Counted from the stretch's first letter, positions 23,950-31,964 are shown. The stretch: DNA of 42,885 nt from Thermoflexus sp040289485 (GCF_040289485.1 NZ_PSLG01000015.1:1-42885), one strand, 5' to 3'. The notes: generated by a model from the sequence alone, not told the origin. Translations and numbers: made by a program.

Positions 23950-24771
23950 TCAGAGGCTCCCCCGGGTCCCTGTCGCCCGGCACGCCGCCAGGACCTCCAG
24001 GAGGGCGCTGTGGATCCGCCCGTTGCTGGCGACGATATCGGTCCCCAGGGACGGGAAAGGGGCGCCGTCGGGTGTGGTGACGACGCCCCCGGCCTCCTCG
24101 ACCAGGAGGGCGCCTGCGGCCAGATCCCACGGGTTGAGCCGGAACTCCCAGTAACCATCCAGCCGCCCCGCCGCCACCGTCGCCAGGTCCAGCGCCGCCG
24201 ATCCCACCCGCAGCACCCCATGACAGCGCTTCAGCAAGGCCACGAACTCCCGTGTGTTGTCGAAACGGGCGTCGTGGCGATCGTAAGGGAAACCCGTCAC
24301 CAGCAGGGCGTCCTCCAGCTGCGACACATCGCTCACCCGGATCGGCCGCCCGTTCAGGAAGGCACCCCCGCCCCGACGGGCGGCGAACAGTTCGTCCCGC
24401 ATGACGTCGTAGACGAGGCCCAGCACCCGCTCCCCCTCGTGCAGGAGGGCGATGGAAACCGAGAAGACCGGGAACCCGTGGGCGAAGTTGGTGGTGCCGT
24501 CCAGCGGGTCGACCACCCACAGCCAGGGGGAATCCCGCGAGGCCTCCCCACTCTCCTCGGCCAGCACCCCGTGATCCGGGAAGGCCCTGCGGATCCGGGC
24601 CAGGATCTCCTGCTCCGAGGCCACGTCCGCCTCGGTGACCAGATCGATCTCCCCCTTGTGATGGACCTCTCGGGTGCGGCGGAAATACCCCCGCAGGATC
24701 CGGCCGGCCTCCAAGGCCGCCTCCACCGCCACGGCATAGGCGCGGTCCAGGATCGTCGCCAGGTCCTTCAT
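23950..24771 (-). CDS. Inositol-1-monophosphatase family phosphatase (SuhB-like)
   Basis: The 273-residue product has all the lithium-sensitive phosphatase motifs: VTEADVASE, AEESGE (metal-binding Glu), WVVDPLDGTTNF and, near the C-terminus, NPWDLAAGALLVEEAGG. These residues bind magnesium ions and the phosphate ester. It would dephosphorylate inositol phosphate or a similar sugar phosphate, possibly for inositol-lipid synthesis. GGGAGG seven bases upstream supports ATG 24771. Longer in-frame upstream sequence runs across the divergent gene and is rejected. The gene is divergent from the O-antigen-ligase-like gene with a 113-base shared control region. Confidence 0.95.
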   Translation of the reverse strand: MKDLATILDRAYAVAVEAALEAGRILRGYFRRTREVHHKGEIDLVTEADVASEQEILARIRRAFPDHGVLAEESGEASRDSPWLWVVDPLDGTTNFAHGFPVFSVSIALLHEGERVLGLVYDVMRDELFAARRGGGAFLNGRPIRVSDVSQLEDALLVTGFPYDRHDARFDNTREFVALLKRCHGVLRVGSAALDLATVAAGRLDGYWEFRLNPWDLAAGALLVEEAGGVVTTPDGAPFPSLGTDIVASNGRIHSALLEVLAACRATGTRGSL

Positions 24772-24833
24772 CGGAATGCCTCCCAGAGCGGGTGTCGCAT
24801 GTCGGAAGGGGCCTGCTCCCGCCAGGCCTCGCA

Positions 24834-24845
24834 GGATTATAATCC
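24834..24845. promoter_or_regulatory. Palindromic -10 element shared by divergent genes
   Basis: GGATTATAATCC is a perfect palindrome containing TATAAT on both strands (24838-24843 forward, 24841-24836 reverse). It lies between the divergent inositol monophosphatase and ligase genes. Neither direction has a recognisable -35. The two promoters would compete for the same bases. Confidence 0.5.
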
Positions 24846-24884
24846 TCTCCAGGGACCCGCCGGATGGGGTCGGGAGGCAAAGCG

Positions 24885-26357
24885 GTGATCCGTGCAGGGG
24901 GCCTTCGTCCCCTTTCGATGCGCAGAGCGGCTGGGCTGGCGCTGGCGCTGGCCGCCGCATGGGGGCTGGGCTGGGCGATTGCGGCTGGCGGTCCGCTCCT
25001 CGCCCTGGGCGGCCTGCTGGGCGTCGCCCTCGGGGCCCTGGTCCTGTGCTCCCTCGATTTTGCCTTCCTGATGGGGATCGGGGTGATCTTCCTCCTGCCC
25101 TTCGCCACTGTCCCGGTCCACCTGGGCTTTGTTCCCACATTTCTGGATCTGGCCGTTCTGGGGTGGCTGGTGAGCGGCCTGGCCTGGTGGGCCGCCGGCC
25201 GCACGCCCCCGCTGGAGGGAAACCCCCTGGCGTTCCCGGTGCTGGCCTTCGTCGGAACCACCCTGGCGACCTTCGTGGCCGGCCTGGGCCATGCGGCCCT
25301 CACCCCGACGGTCGCCCGTCGGTTGGCGGAGTTCCTGCTGGCGGCCCTCTCGTTCTTCTGGGTGGTCACCCTGGCGCGCGACGAGGCCCGGCTGGCCCGC
25401 TGGGTCCGCTGGATCCTGGGCCTGGGCTTCCTGGCCGCCCTCCTCGCGGTGGTCCTCTACACGTTGCCCGACGCGCAGGCCGAGGGCTGGCTGCTCCGCC
25501 TCCGGCCTCTCGGCTATTACCCGGAGGGGGGGCCGGTCCTCCGCTACATCCTGGACGATCCGCAACAACCCGAGCGGGCCATCGGCACCGCTGTGGACCC
25601 CAATCTGCTGGGCGCCACTCTGGCCACCCTGATCGCCCTCGCCTTTCCCCAGTGCTTCGCCCGGCGGCCCCTCTGGCCCCGCCCGCTGATCCTGATCTTC
25701 CTGGGCACGATGGGGGCGGCGCTGTTGCTCACCTTCTCGCGGGGCTCGTTCATCGGGGCAGCGGTGGCTCTCTTGGCCCTCGCCATGGTCCGCTACCGGC
25801 GGCTGCTGCCGCCGCTGTTCCTCGGTATGGCCTTGCTGTTCCTGCTTCCGGCGACCCGGGAATATGCCCAGCACCTCCTGGCCGGGTTGCGGGGGGAGGA
25901 TCTGGCCACCCAGATGCGCTTTGGGGAATATCGGGATGCCCTGACGCTGATCGCCCGCTACCCGCTGTTCGGCGTCGGCTTCGCCGGGGTCCCCGATGTG
26001 GACCTCTACATCAAGGTCGCCAGCATCTACCTGTTGCTGGCGGTCCAGATGGGGCTGGTCGGGCTGGGGGTCTTCCTGGCGATGATGGGCGTCTTCTTCG
26101 CCGCCGCGGGGCGGGCCTGGAGTGCCCTGCGGGCCCGCCCAGATCTGGAGCCCCTCTGGCTGGGGCTCCACGGCGCGATGGTGGCCGCCCTGGTCAGCGG
26201 CCTCTTCGATCATCACTTCATGAACTTCGATTTCCACCATATGGTGCAGTGGTTCTGGCTGTTGGTCGGCATGGGGATGGCGGCCACCCGCCTCGCCCAG
26301 CCGTCTCCAGCGCCTGCGGTCACGGGGGAAATCCCGGGGGCGGTTGAACGGCCATGA
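24885..26357 (+). CDS. O-antigen ligase / Wzy-like polymerase membrane protein
   Basis: The product of about 490 residues has some ten to twelve hydrophobic segments and a long outer loop. The O-antigen ligase (Wzy_C) core is at LLLTFSRGSFIGAAVALLAL, with the large loop LPATREYAQHLLAGLRGEDL and GEYRDALTLIARYPLFGVGF after it, a pattern typical of WaaL/Wzy proteins. Such proteins join or polymerise lipid-linked glycans on the outer side of the membrane. GGGAGG seven bases before GTG 24885 favours that start; an in-frame ATG at 24864 would add seven residues. Its stop overlaps the ATG of the sensor protein gene as ATGA, so the two are coupled. Confidence 0.9.
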   Translation: MIRAGGLRPLSMRRAAGLALALAAAWGLGWAIAAGGPLLALGGLLGVALGALVLCSLDFAFLMGIGVIFLLPFATVPVHLGFVPTFLDLAVLGWLVSGLAWWAAGRTPPLEGNPLAFPVLAFVGTTLATFVAGLGHAALTPTVARRLAEFLLAALSFFWVVTLARDEARLARWVRWILGLGFLAALLAVVLYTLPDAQAEGWLLRLRPLGYYPEGGPVLRYILDDPQQPERAIGTAVDPNLLGATLATLIALAFPQCFARRPLWPRPLILIFLGTMGAALLLTFSRGSFIGAAVALLALAMVRYRRLLPPLFLGMALLFLLPATREYAQHLLAGLRGEDLATQMRFGEYRDALTLIARYPLFGVGFAGVPDVDLYIKVASIYLLLAVQMGLVGLGVFLAMMGVFFAAAGRAWSALRARPDLEPLWLGLHGAMVAALVSGLFDHHFMNFDFHHMVQWFWLLVGMGMAATRLAQPSPAPAVTGEIPGAVERP

Positions 26358-28549
26358 CGGGGGACCTCGTCTTCGCCCGCCTGCTCACGGAGGCCCCGGC
26401 CTCGCTGTTCTATCATCTGATGATCGGCCTGGCTCTCGAGGCCCTGCTCCTGATGGCCCTGGCCCAGGGCCGCTGGGCAGGGTGGCGGGGGGTTCCCGGG
26501 CGCCTCGCCCTGGCCGCCGGCCTGGGCCTCCTCGGCCGGGCCGTCCTCTTCGCCGCCGCCCTGGGGGAAACCCGGTGGCTGGCCCCCGGCACCGTGCTGC
26601 CGCCGCTGGAACGGGCTGTGGACCTCATCACGTTGGGATGGCTGGGGGGGGCGATGGCCGGGGGCGTGGGGTGGCCGTGGCTGCCAGCCCTCCATACCAC
26701 ACTGGCCCTGGGGGTGTATGGAGCCCTCGCCCCTGGCTGGCAGGCCCTCGTCCTCCAGGATCCCATGGCCTTTTACGCGCTGACCCCGCAGGACCGGGCG
26801 TGGATGCTCTGGCTGCTGGGGCTGTGCCTGGGATCGAGCGGCCTGCTCCTCTCCCAGCGCCCGGAGGGGTTTCGGGGCGTGGGATCCCTGGGATTCTTCG
26901 CCCTCGCCCTGGGGGCCATCCTCCAACTGAACCTCCCGGTCCCCGGCACCCATCTGGCCCCCTGGGTCCGATGGGGGGCCCTTACCGCCTACCCCCTGTG
27001 GCTGGCCGGTGCCTACCGGGCGACGGCCCTGGCCTTCCTCCGGAGGGCGTCGACAGCGGACGGGGAATCCAGCGCCCTCTGGGCCGCATGGAGCCGTGGG
27101 CTGCTGGCGGCCCTTCGATCGCCGGGGGCGCCGGCCCCGTTTCCGGAGGCGCTGGCGGCGGCCCGCCGGCTGGTGGGCGCCCGATGGTCCGCCCTGGGGC
27201 TCCTGCAAGAAGGCCAGTTGCTGCTGATCGCCCGGGAGGGCGAGGGGTTGCCCCAAGCCGGGACCGATCTCGCCCTCCCGCTGGCCGACTACGGGCCGAT
27301 CGCCGGGATCCTGAGCCAGCGCCAGGGCGGGCTTTGCCGCCCTTCGGATCCAGCCGACGAGGCCTTCCGGCGGCTCTGGCAGGCCTTCGGGATGGCCGAG
27401 CCGGGGGATCTCTGGGTGGAGCCGCTGATCGCCGAGGATCGGGCGTTGGGAGCGTGGCTGATGGGGTATCCCCAGGGGGCCCGCCCCGACCCGTTGCTTT
27501 TGAAGCGGATGGCCGACCATCTGGCCCTGGCCGTGGTCGGCCTGCAGGCCTTGGAGCGCGGGGCCTTGGCGGAGGCCGCCTTGGCGGCCTTCCGACAGGT
27601 GCATGAGGAGACAGTCCGCCGCTTGGAGGACCGGTGGGCCGAGGAGCGCCAGGCGTTGCAACGGGAGATCAACCGCTGGGCGACGCGGGCTGCGGAGGCC
27701 GAGGAGGAGCGGGAGCGCTGGCGGCGGCGGGCGGAGGAACTGGCCCAGTTGCTGGAGGCCCGAGCCGCCTTGCCGGTGGCCGCCGGCCCGACCGGGGAGG
27801 GACCAGGGGCCACCGGCGCCGAGGCCGGGGACGAACGCTGGGAACTGGTCCTTGCCCTCCTCCAGGAGCTCCGCACGCCGTTAACGGCCATGCTCGGATA
27901 TACGGATCTGCTGCTGGGCGAGTCCGTGGGGATCCTGGGGGCCACTCAGCGGCAGTTTTTGCTCCGCATCAAAGCCAACATCGAGCGGACCGCCGGCCTG
28001 ATCCGGCAGGTCCTGCAGGTCGTCGCCCGGGATGGTGGGGCCGACCGGCTGGAGCCCGGTCCTGTCTCCCTGACGGCGGTGCGGGATCAGGTCCTGCAAC
28101 GGCTGCAGCCGATCTTGCAAGAGCGGGGCCTTCAGGTCGATCTGGAGTGGCCGGAGGATCTGCCGCCGGTGGGGGTGGATCCGGACGCCGCGGAGCAGAT
28201 CCTCTATGGCCTGTTGAACAACGCTGCCCTGTGCAGCCGGTCGGGGACGGCCATCCGTGTGATGGCGCGCCGGAACCCCAGCCTGCCGGGCGTGCTCTTC
28301 CTCCGCGTCCAGGACACGGGGGGCGGGATCCCGCCTGAGGAAGCCGCCCGGGTCTTTGTCCCCCGCTATCGGGCGGGCACACCCCTGATCCCGGGGGTGG
28401 GGGACAGCATCGGCCTCTCCCTCGTTCGGGCCCTGGTGGAGGCGAACGGCGGGCGGATCTGGGTGGAAAGCGAGCCCGGGGCCGGTAGCACCTTCACTGT
28501 GGTCCTCCCCCTGGCGGAAACCCATCGCGGGGGGTCCTCCGATGGCTGA
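26354..28549 (+). CDS. Membrane GAF-containing sensor kinase homologue lacking the phospho-accepting His
   Basis: The 731-residue product has about seven membrane segments (residues 15-230), a GAF-like domain (about 250-395, starting ARRLVGARWSALGLLQEG), a coiled coil rich in Glu and Arg (about 405-470), a HisKA-like dimerisation helix (about 490-560) and a HATPase_c domain. In the helix the usual H-E-L-R-T-P-L reads QELRTPL: the phosphorylated His is Gln504 (codon CAG). The ATPase keeps an N-box Asn (LLNNAA), G1 DTGGGI and a G2-like GDSIGLSLV. It may bind ATP but not phosphorylate itself in the normal way. No response regulator is adjacent. It is coupled to the ligase gene upstream and overlaps the LysM gene downstream by 8 bases. 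Confidence 0.92.
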   Translation: MTGDLVFARLLTEAPASLFYHLMIGLALEALLLMALAQGRWAGWRGVPGRLALAAGLGLLGRAVLFAAALGETRWLAPGTVLPPLERAVDLITLGWLGGAMAGGVGWPWLPALHTTLALGVYGALAPGWQALVLQDPMAFYALTPQDRAWMLWLLGLCLGSSGLLLSQRPEGFRGVGSLGFFALALGAILQLNLPVPGTHLAPWVRWGALTAYPLWLAGAYRATALAFLRRASTADGESSALWAAWSRGLLAALRSPGAPAPFPEALAAARRLVGARWSALGLLQEGQLLLIAREGEGLPQAGTDLALPLADYGPIAGILSQRQGGLCRPSDPADEAFRRLWQAFGMAEPGDLWVEPLIAEDRALGAWLMGYPQGARPDPLLLKRMADHLALAVVGLQALERGALAEAALAAFRQVHEETVRRLEDRWAEERQALQREINRWATRAAEAEEERERWRRRAEELAQLLEARAALPVAAGPTGEGPGATGAEAGDERWELVLALLQELRTPLTAMLGYTDLLLGESVGILGATQRQFLLRIKANIERTAGLIRQVLQVVARDGGADRLEPGPVSLTAVRDQVLQRLQPILQERGLQVDLEWPEDLPPVGVDPDAAEQILYGLLNNAALCSRSGTAIRVMARRNPSLPGVLFLRVQDTGGGIPPEEAARVFVPRYRAGTPLIPGVGDSIGLSLVRALVEANGGRIWVESEPGAGSTFTVVLPLAETHRGGSSDG

Positions 28550-29363
28550 ACGCGAGCGGATTGGAGGGCCGCGGCCGGGTCTGCGGGAGGCCGTGGGCGG
28601 GGGGCTGGCCCTGGCCCTCATGGGCCTCTTGATGCTGGGGGCTCTCTGGACGGCGATGGCGGAGGGACGGCCGCGCCCGCTCCCGCGGCCGCCCAGCCCC
28701 ACCGGGGTGGCCGTGGGAACTCTGCCGGGGGGCCCGGTGATCCGTCCGTCGCCCCCAACGTCCCGACCCTCTCCGACCCCGACGGTCTCGCCGGGGCCGG
28801 CCCTCGTTCCCCGAACGGCCTCTGCGACGCCGACGGCGACCGCTGTTCCGGTCTGCCGGCCGCCGGCCGATTGGATCCCCTACCGCGTCCAGCCGGGGGA
28901 CACGGCCTTCCGGCTGGCGACCCGAGCTGGGATCTCCCTCTCTCGCTTCCTGACGGCCAACTGCCTCCGGAGCCCTGCCCTTTTCATCGGCCAGCGGGTG
29001 TATCTGCCCGTGGCCCTGCCCACCCCGACGCCCAACCCGACCCCCTGCGGTCCCCCAGCCGACTGGGTGCCTTACACCGTCCAGCCGGGGGACACCCTCT
29101 ACCGCCTATCGGTGCGGTTCCGGGTCCCCCTCTCCGTCCTGATGCAGGCCAACTGCCTGACCACGCCGGCCCTCACGGTGGGGCAGCGCCTCTATGGGCC
29201 GCCGTCAGAGGCCACCCCGACGGCGGCGCCGCCTTCGCCACCGCCTCCGCCGCCTCCATTACCGACCGAAACGCCGACCCCTTCCCCGACGGCGATGCCC
29301 ACGGGAACCCCTGCTGCGACGCCGACCGCTACCCCGGCGCCCAGCCCTTCCGCCACGCCGTAG
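28542..29363 (+). CDS. Membrane-anchored double LysM protein
   Basis: The 273-residue product has one N-terminal membrane segment (about residues 19-41, GGGLALALMGLLMLGALW), a Pro/Thr linker of about 60 residues, and two LysM domains at about residues 108-155 and 172-222. Each domain starts with a PADW.PY.VQPGDT segment and has paired Cys residues just before and within it. A Pro/Thr/Ser-rich tail of about 50 residues ends the protein. LysM domains bind N-acetylglucosamine in peptidoglycan or other surface glycans. The ATG at 28542 lies 8 bases inside the sensor gene, which suggests translational coupling and a linked envelope role. A hairpin terminator follows. Confidence 0.93.
   Translation: MAERERIGGPRPGLREAVGGGLALALMGLLMLGALWTAMAEGRPRPLPRPPSPTGVAVGTLPGGPVIRPSPPTSRPSPTPTVSPGPALVPRTASATPTATAVPVCRPPADWIPYRVQPGDTAFRLATRAGISLSRFLTANCLRSPALFIGQRVYLPVALPTPTPNPTPCGPPADWVPYTVQPGDTLYRLSVRFRVPLSVLMQANCLTTPALTVGQRLYGPPSEATPTAAPPSPPPPPPPLPTETPTPSPTAMPTGTPAATPTATPAPSPSATP
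29212..29360 (+). repeat. Low-complexity Pro/Thr codon tract
   Basis: Repeated CCGACG and GCGACGCC-like units encode the Pro/Thr/Ser tail of the LysM protein. It is a tether rather than a folded domain. Confidence 0.7.
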
Positions 29364-29385
29364 CGCCATATAGCGCCATCGATGA

Positions 29386-29410
29386 AAGGGGCGCCGGGAG
29401 GGCGCCCCTT
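29386..29410. terminator. Hairpin terminator between convergent LysM and histone-like genes
   Basis: AAGGGGCGCC (29386-29395) and GGCGCCCCTT (29401-29410) form a 10-base stem with a 5-base loop. Only short T runs follow on either strand, so it is a plausible but not ideal bidirectional terminator. Confidence 0.6.
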
Positions 29411-29440
29411 CCGGGATCGCGGCGGCGGGGGAAGAGGGGG

Positions 29441-29560
29441 CTACTTCTTGGTGGCCTTCTTCGTGGGCTTCTTGGCCGTCTTTTTGGCGGCAGCCTTCTT
29501 CGCGGGCTTCTTGGCGGCGGCCTTCTTGGCCGGCTTCTTGGCCGGCGCCCGGCGGGCCGG
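29441..29560 (-). repeat. Imperfect tandem repeats encoding the Lys/Ala tail
   Basis: Units of about 12-15 bases such as GGCTTCTTGGC, on the plus strand, recur at least six times across the tail of the histone-like gene. Slippage here could change tail length between strains. Confidence 0.65.
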
Positions 29561-29668
29561 CTTGGCCGGGGCGGGGGGCGCTGGCGGCGCCATCTCCTCC
29601 GCCGGGGCCTCTGGAGCCGGGGCCACAGCGCCTTCCTCCATCTGGTAGTAGACCCACTTGCCGATCAT
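29441..29668 (-). CDS. Small Lys/Ala-rich histone-H1-like DNA-binding protein
   Basis: The 75-residue product starts MIGKWVYYQMEEGAVAPAPE, followed by an acidic-proline spacer and then a C-terminal half made of PAKKAAAKK and KKPTKK units, almost only Lys, Ala, Pro and Thr. This is the composition of eukaryotic histone H1 tails and of bacterial H1-like proteins such as AlgP and chlamydial Hc1, which bind DNA without sequence preference and compact it. The first 12 residues look like a small conserved head found before such tails in Chloroflexota, which is my inference. A strong AAAGGAG lies six bases before the ATG. Its promoter carries a metal-regulator-like palindrome. Confidence 0.85.
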   Translation of the reverse strand: MIGKWVYYQMEEGAVAPAPEAPAEEMAPPAPPAPAKPARRAPAKKPAKKAAAKKPAKKAAAKKTAKKPTKKATKK

Positions 29669-29722
29669 GGCTCGCTCCTTTCTTCAAGGAGTGGAGAGGG
29701 CGGATGCTCCTTCTCGTCCCTC

Positions 29723-29752
29723 ATTGTAGAGGTGCGTCATCTATTTAGGCAA
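29723..29752 (-). promoter_or_regulatory. Promoter of the histone-like gene
   Basis: On the minus strand TTGCCT (29752-29747) is followed after 18 bases by TACAAT (29728-29723), four and five of six matches. The -35 lies inside the palindrome at 29743-29760. The leader would be about 50 bases. Confidence 0.55.
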
Positions 29753-29760
29753 GCCTAAAT
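29743..29760. promoter_or_regulatory. DtxR/MntR-type operator-like palindrome
   Basis: ATTTAGGC-AA-GCCTAAAT is a perfect 8-base inverted repeat with a 2-base centre. The TTAGG...CCTAA arms match the general form of DtxR/IdeR/MntR metal-repressor boxes. It covers the -35 of the histone-like gene promoter, so binding would block transcription. A DtxR-family protein is not encoded in the window. Confidence 0.6.
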
Positions 29761-29843
29761 TCATCGCCCGGGAGATCTGTCGCCGACGCGTTGCGGCGGG
29801 GAAGGGGGCTTTCCGCTGCCTCCCGCGGCGGTCGGAGCCGGGG

Positions 29844-29849
29844 TATCAT
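29844..29849 (+). promoter_or_regulatory. -10 element before the first UPF0104 gene
   Basis: TATCAT overlaps an in-frame ATG at 29848, which argues for the downstream GTG (29896) as the start. No -35 was recognised. Confidence 0.35.
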
Positions 29850-29895
29850 GGCGCGGACGTTGGCAAGGTGGGGCCGGGAAGACGGGAGGTGTGGG

Positions 29896-30900
29896 GTGCG
29901 AACCTGGCAGTGGGTGCTGGGGCTGGCGATCGGGGCGGTGGCCCTGTATGGGGCGATCCGGGGGCTGGATCTTCTCGCCCTGGGGGAGGTGTTGCGGTCG
30001 GGGCGGTATGGCTGGCTGTTCCCCGCCTTGGCCGCCCTCACGGTGAGCGTAGGGGCCCGCGCGGTCCGCTGGCGGATCCTGCTCAACGACCCTCCGGGCC
30101 TTCCTTTCTCCCGCCTCTGGAACGTCCTGAACATCGGCTACCTGGTGACCCATCTGGTTCCCTTCCGGATGGGGGAACTGGCCCGTGTCCTCCTGTTGGC
30201 CCGCCACCCCCAAACCCCGGCCGGCCTGGTGGCCATGTCCATCGTGGTGGAACACGTGCTGGACCTGGTGGCGGTGCTGGGGTTAGCGGGTCTGGCCCTG
30301 GCGGCCCGCCCGGAGACCTTGGGGATGGGCGTCCTGAGCCGGGCCGGGATCGGCCTGACGGGGATCGCCCTGGCCGGGCTGGCGCTGGGGGCCTTCCGGC
30401 CCCGCTGGGCGCTGGGGCTGATCCGGTGGGCGACGCGGCCGCTGCCCCGCCGCCTGCGGGCCTGGGTGCTCCGGGAGACGGAGGCCGCCCTGGCCGGGCT
30501 CCAGGTCCTCCGGTCCCCAAGGGCCCTCCTCCTGGCCCTGGCCTGGTCCCTGGTGGCTTGGGGAGCGGTGACGGCCCAACTGTATGCCGTGATGCACATC
30601 TTTCTGGAGGCCCCCGACGGGCAGGTGGCCCTCCTGACCACCGTCGCCATCACCTTCGGGATGCTGGTTCCCTCCACCCCAGGCTACGTGGGGGTGGTGC
30701 AGGGCATCACCGTAGGGGTGATGGGCGGGTTCGGGGTCCCCCAGGCAGCGGCCTTCAGCATCTCGGTGGTCTCCCACGCCCTCGTTTATGTTTACCTTTC
30801 CGTGTTGGGGGCCTTCGGGCTCTGGCGGGAGACCGGGGCGCTGCGTCTGGATTTCCTCCGGCGGGCAGACCGGCCGGGGGGCGTGTTCCCATCCGAATAG
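29896..30900 (+). CDS. UPF0104 / LPG-synthase-type transmembrane protein (first copy)
   Basis: The 334-residue membrane protein has about eight hydrophobic segments and the PF03706 family marks: VGARAVRWRILLN near the N-terminus, GYLVTHLVPFRMGELARVLLL, IVVEHVLDLVAV and, later, FGMLVPSTPGYVGVVQG. Family members are related to the flippase part of MprF and to archaeal AglD; they are thought to move or modify lipid-linked sugars or lipids across the membrane. GTG 29896 follows GGGAGG at about six bases. Upstream codons to 29791 overlap a -10 element. The epimerase gene follows after 11 bases, forming a surface-glycolipid unit. Confidence 0.88.
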   Translation: MRTWQWVLGLAIGAVALYGAIRGLDLLALGEVLRSGRYGWLFPALAALTVSVGARAVRWRILLNDPPGLPFSRLWNVLNIGYLVTHLVPFRMGELARVLLLARHPQTPAGLVAMSIVVEHVLDLVAVLGLAGLALAARPETLGMGVLSRAGIGLTGIALAGLALGAFRPRWALGLIRWATRPLPRRLRAWVLRETEAALAGLQVLRSPRALLLALAWSLVAWGAVTAQLYAVMHIFLEAPDGQVALLTTVAITFGMLVPSTPGYVGVVQGITVGVMGGFGVPQAAAFSISVVSHALVYVYLSVLGAFGLWRETGALRLDFLRRADRPGGVFPSE

Positions 30901-30911
30901 GAGGTCTGGCC

Positions 30912-31964
30912 ATGCCGCCGCAGGCGTTGATCACCGGAGGAGCGGGCTTCATCGGATCCAACCTGGCCGACGCCCTGGCTGCGGAGGGCTGGGTGGTGTT
31001 GCTGTTCGACCTCCTGGCCCGGCCCGGGGTGGAACGGAACCTGGCCTGGCTCCAGGCTCGCCACGGTGGGCGGATCCGTTTCATCCGGGGGGACGTCCGG
31101 GATTTCCCCGCGGTGGCCGAGGCCGTCCGCCAGGCCGAGGTGGTCTTCCACCTGGCCGCCCAGGTGGCGGTCACCACCTCCTTAATCGACCCCCGCACGG
31201 ACTTCGAGATCAACGCCCTGGGGACCCTGAACGTCCTCGAGGCGGCCCGGCAAGCCCGCCGCCGGCCGGTCGTGCTCTACACGTCCACCAACAAGGTCTA
31301 CGGCGCGATGGAGGAGATCCCGGTGGTGGAGGAGGCCACCCGCTACCGCTACGCCGACCGACCCTTTGGGATCGACGAACGGCAGCCCCTGGATTTCCAC
31401 TCCCCCTACGGCTGCTCCAAGGGGGCGGCCGACCAGTATGTGCGGGATTACGCCCGCATCTATGGCCTCCCTACGGTGGTCTTCCGCATGTCTTGCATCT
31501 ACGGGCCCCACCAGTTCGGGACCGAGGATCAGGGGTGGGTGGCTCACTTTGTGATCTCGGCCATGGCCGGGCGCCCCATCACCATCTACGGGGATGGGAA
31601 GCAGGTGCGGGACGTGCTCTTCGTCACCGATCTGGTGGCGGCTATGCGGGCGGCCGTCGAGCGCATCGACCGCACGGCCGGCCAGGTGTATAACATCGGC
31701 GGCGGGCCGGAGAACACCCTCTCCGTCTGGCACGAGTTCGCTCCGCTCCTGGAGGAGATCCTGGGCCGCCCCCTCGATCCCCCGGCCTTCGGCCCATGGC
31801 GCCCCGGGGACCAGAAGGTCTACATCAGCGACATCCGGAAGGCCATGCGAGACCTGGACTGGCGCCCGCGGGTGGGGGTTCGGGAGGGCCTGACCCAGCT
31901 CGCCGAGTGGGTCCGAGAGAACTGGGAGACGATCCGGGCCCGGATGCCCCCTGCTGTCGGCTGA
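30912..31964 (+). CDS. CDP-paratose 2-epimerase-like NAD-dependent sugar epimerase
   Basis: The 350-residue extended SDR enzyme has the NAD motif TGGAGFIGSN (residues 8-17), FHLAAQVAV, the catalytic triad region TSTNKVYG and Y166-x3-K170 (SPYGCSKGAADQYV), and the family segments FRMSCIYGPHQFGTEDQGWV and DGKQVRDVLFVTDL. These match CDP-paratose/tyvelose epimerases (RfbE/TyvE group) more than plain GalE enzymes. It would make an activated deoxy sugar or relative for surface glycans. AGGAGG seven bases upstream supports ATG 30912. The synthesis genes for CDP-paratose are not in the window, so the exact substrate is uncertain. Confidence 0.9.
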   Translation: MPPQALITGGAGFIGSNLADALAAEGWVVLLFDLLARPGVERNLAWLQARHGGRIRFIRGDVRDFPAVAEAVRQAEVVFHLAAQVAVTTSLIDPRTDFEINALGTLNVLEAARQARRRPVVLYTSTNKVYGAMEEIPVVEEATRYRYADRPFGIDERQPLDFHSPYGCSKGAADQYVRDYARIYGLPTVVFRMSCIYGPHQFGTEDQGWVAHFVISAMAGRPITIYGDGKQVRDVLFVTDLVAAMRAAVERIDRTAGQVYNIGGGPENTLSVWHEFAPLLEEILGRPLDPPAFGPWRPGDQKVYISDIRKAMRDLDWRPRVGVREGLTQLAEWVRENWETIRARMPPAVG

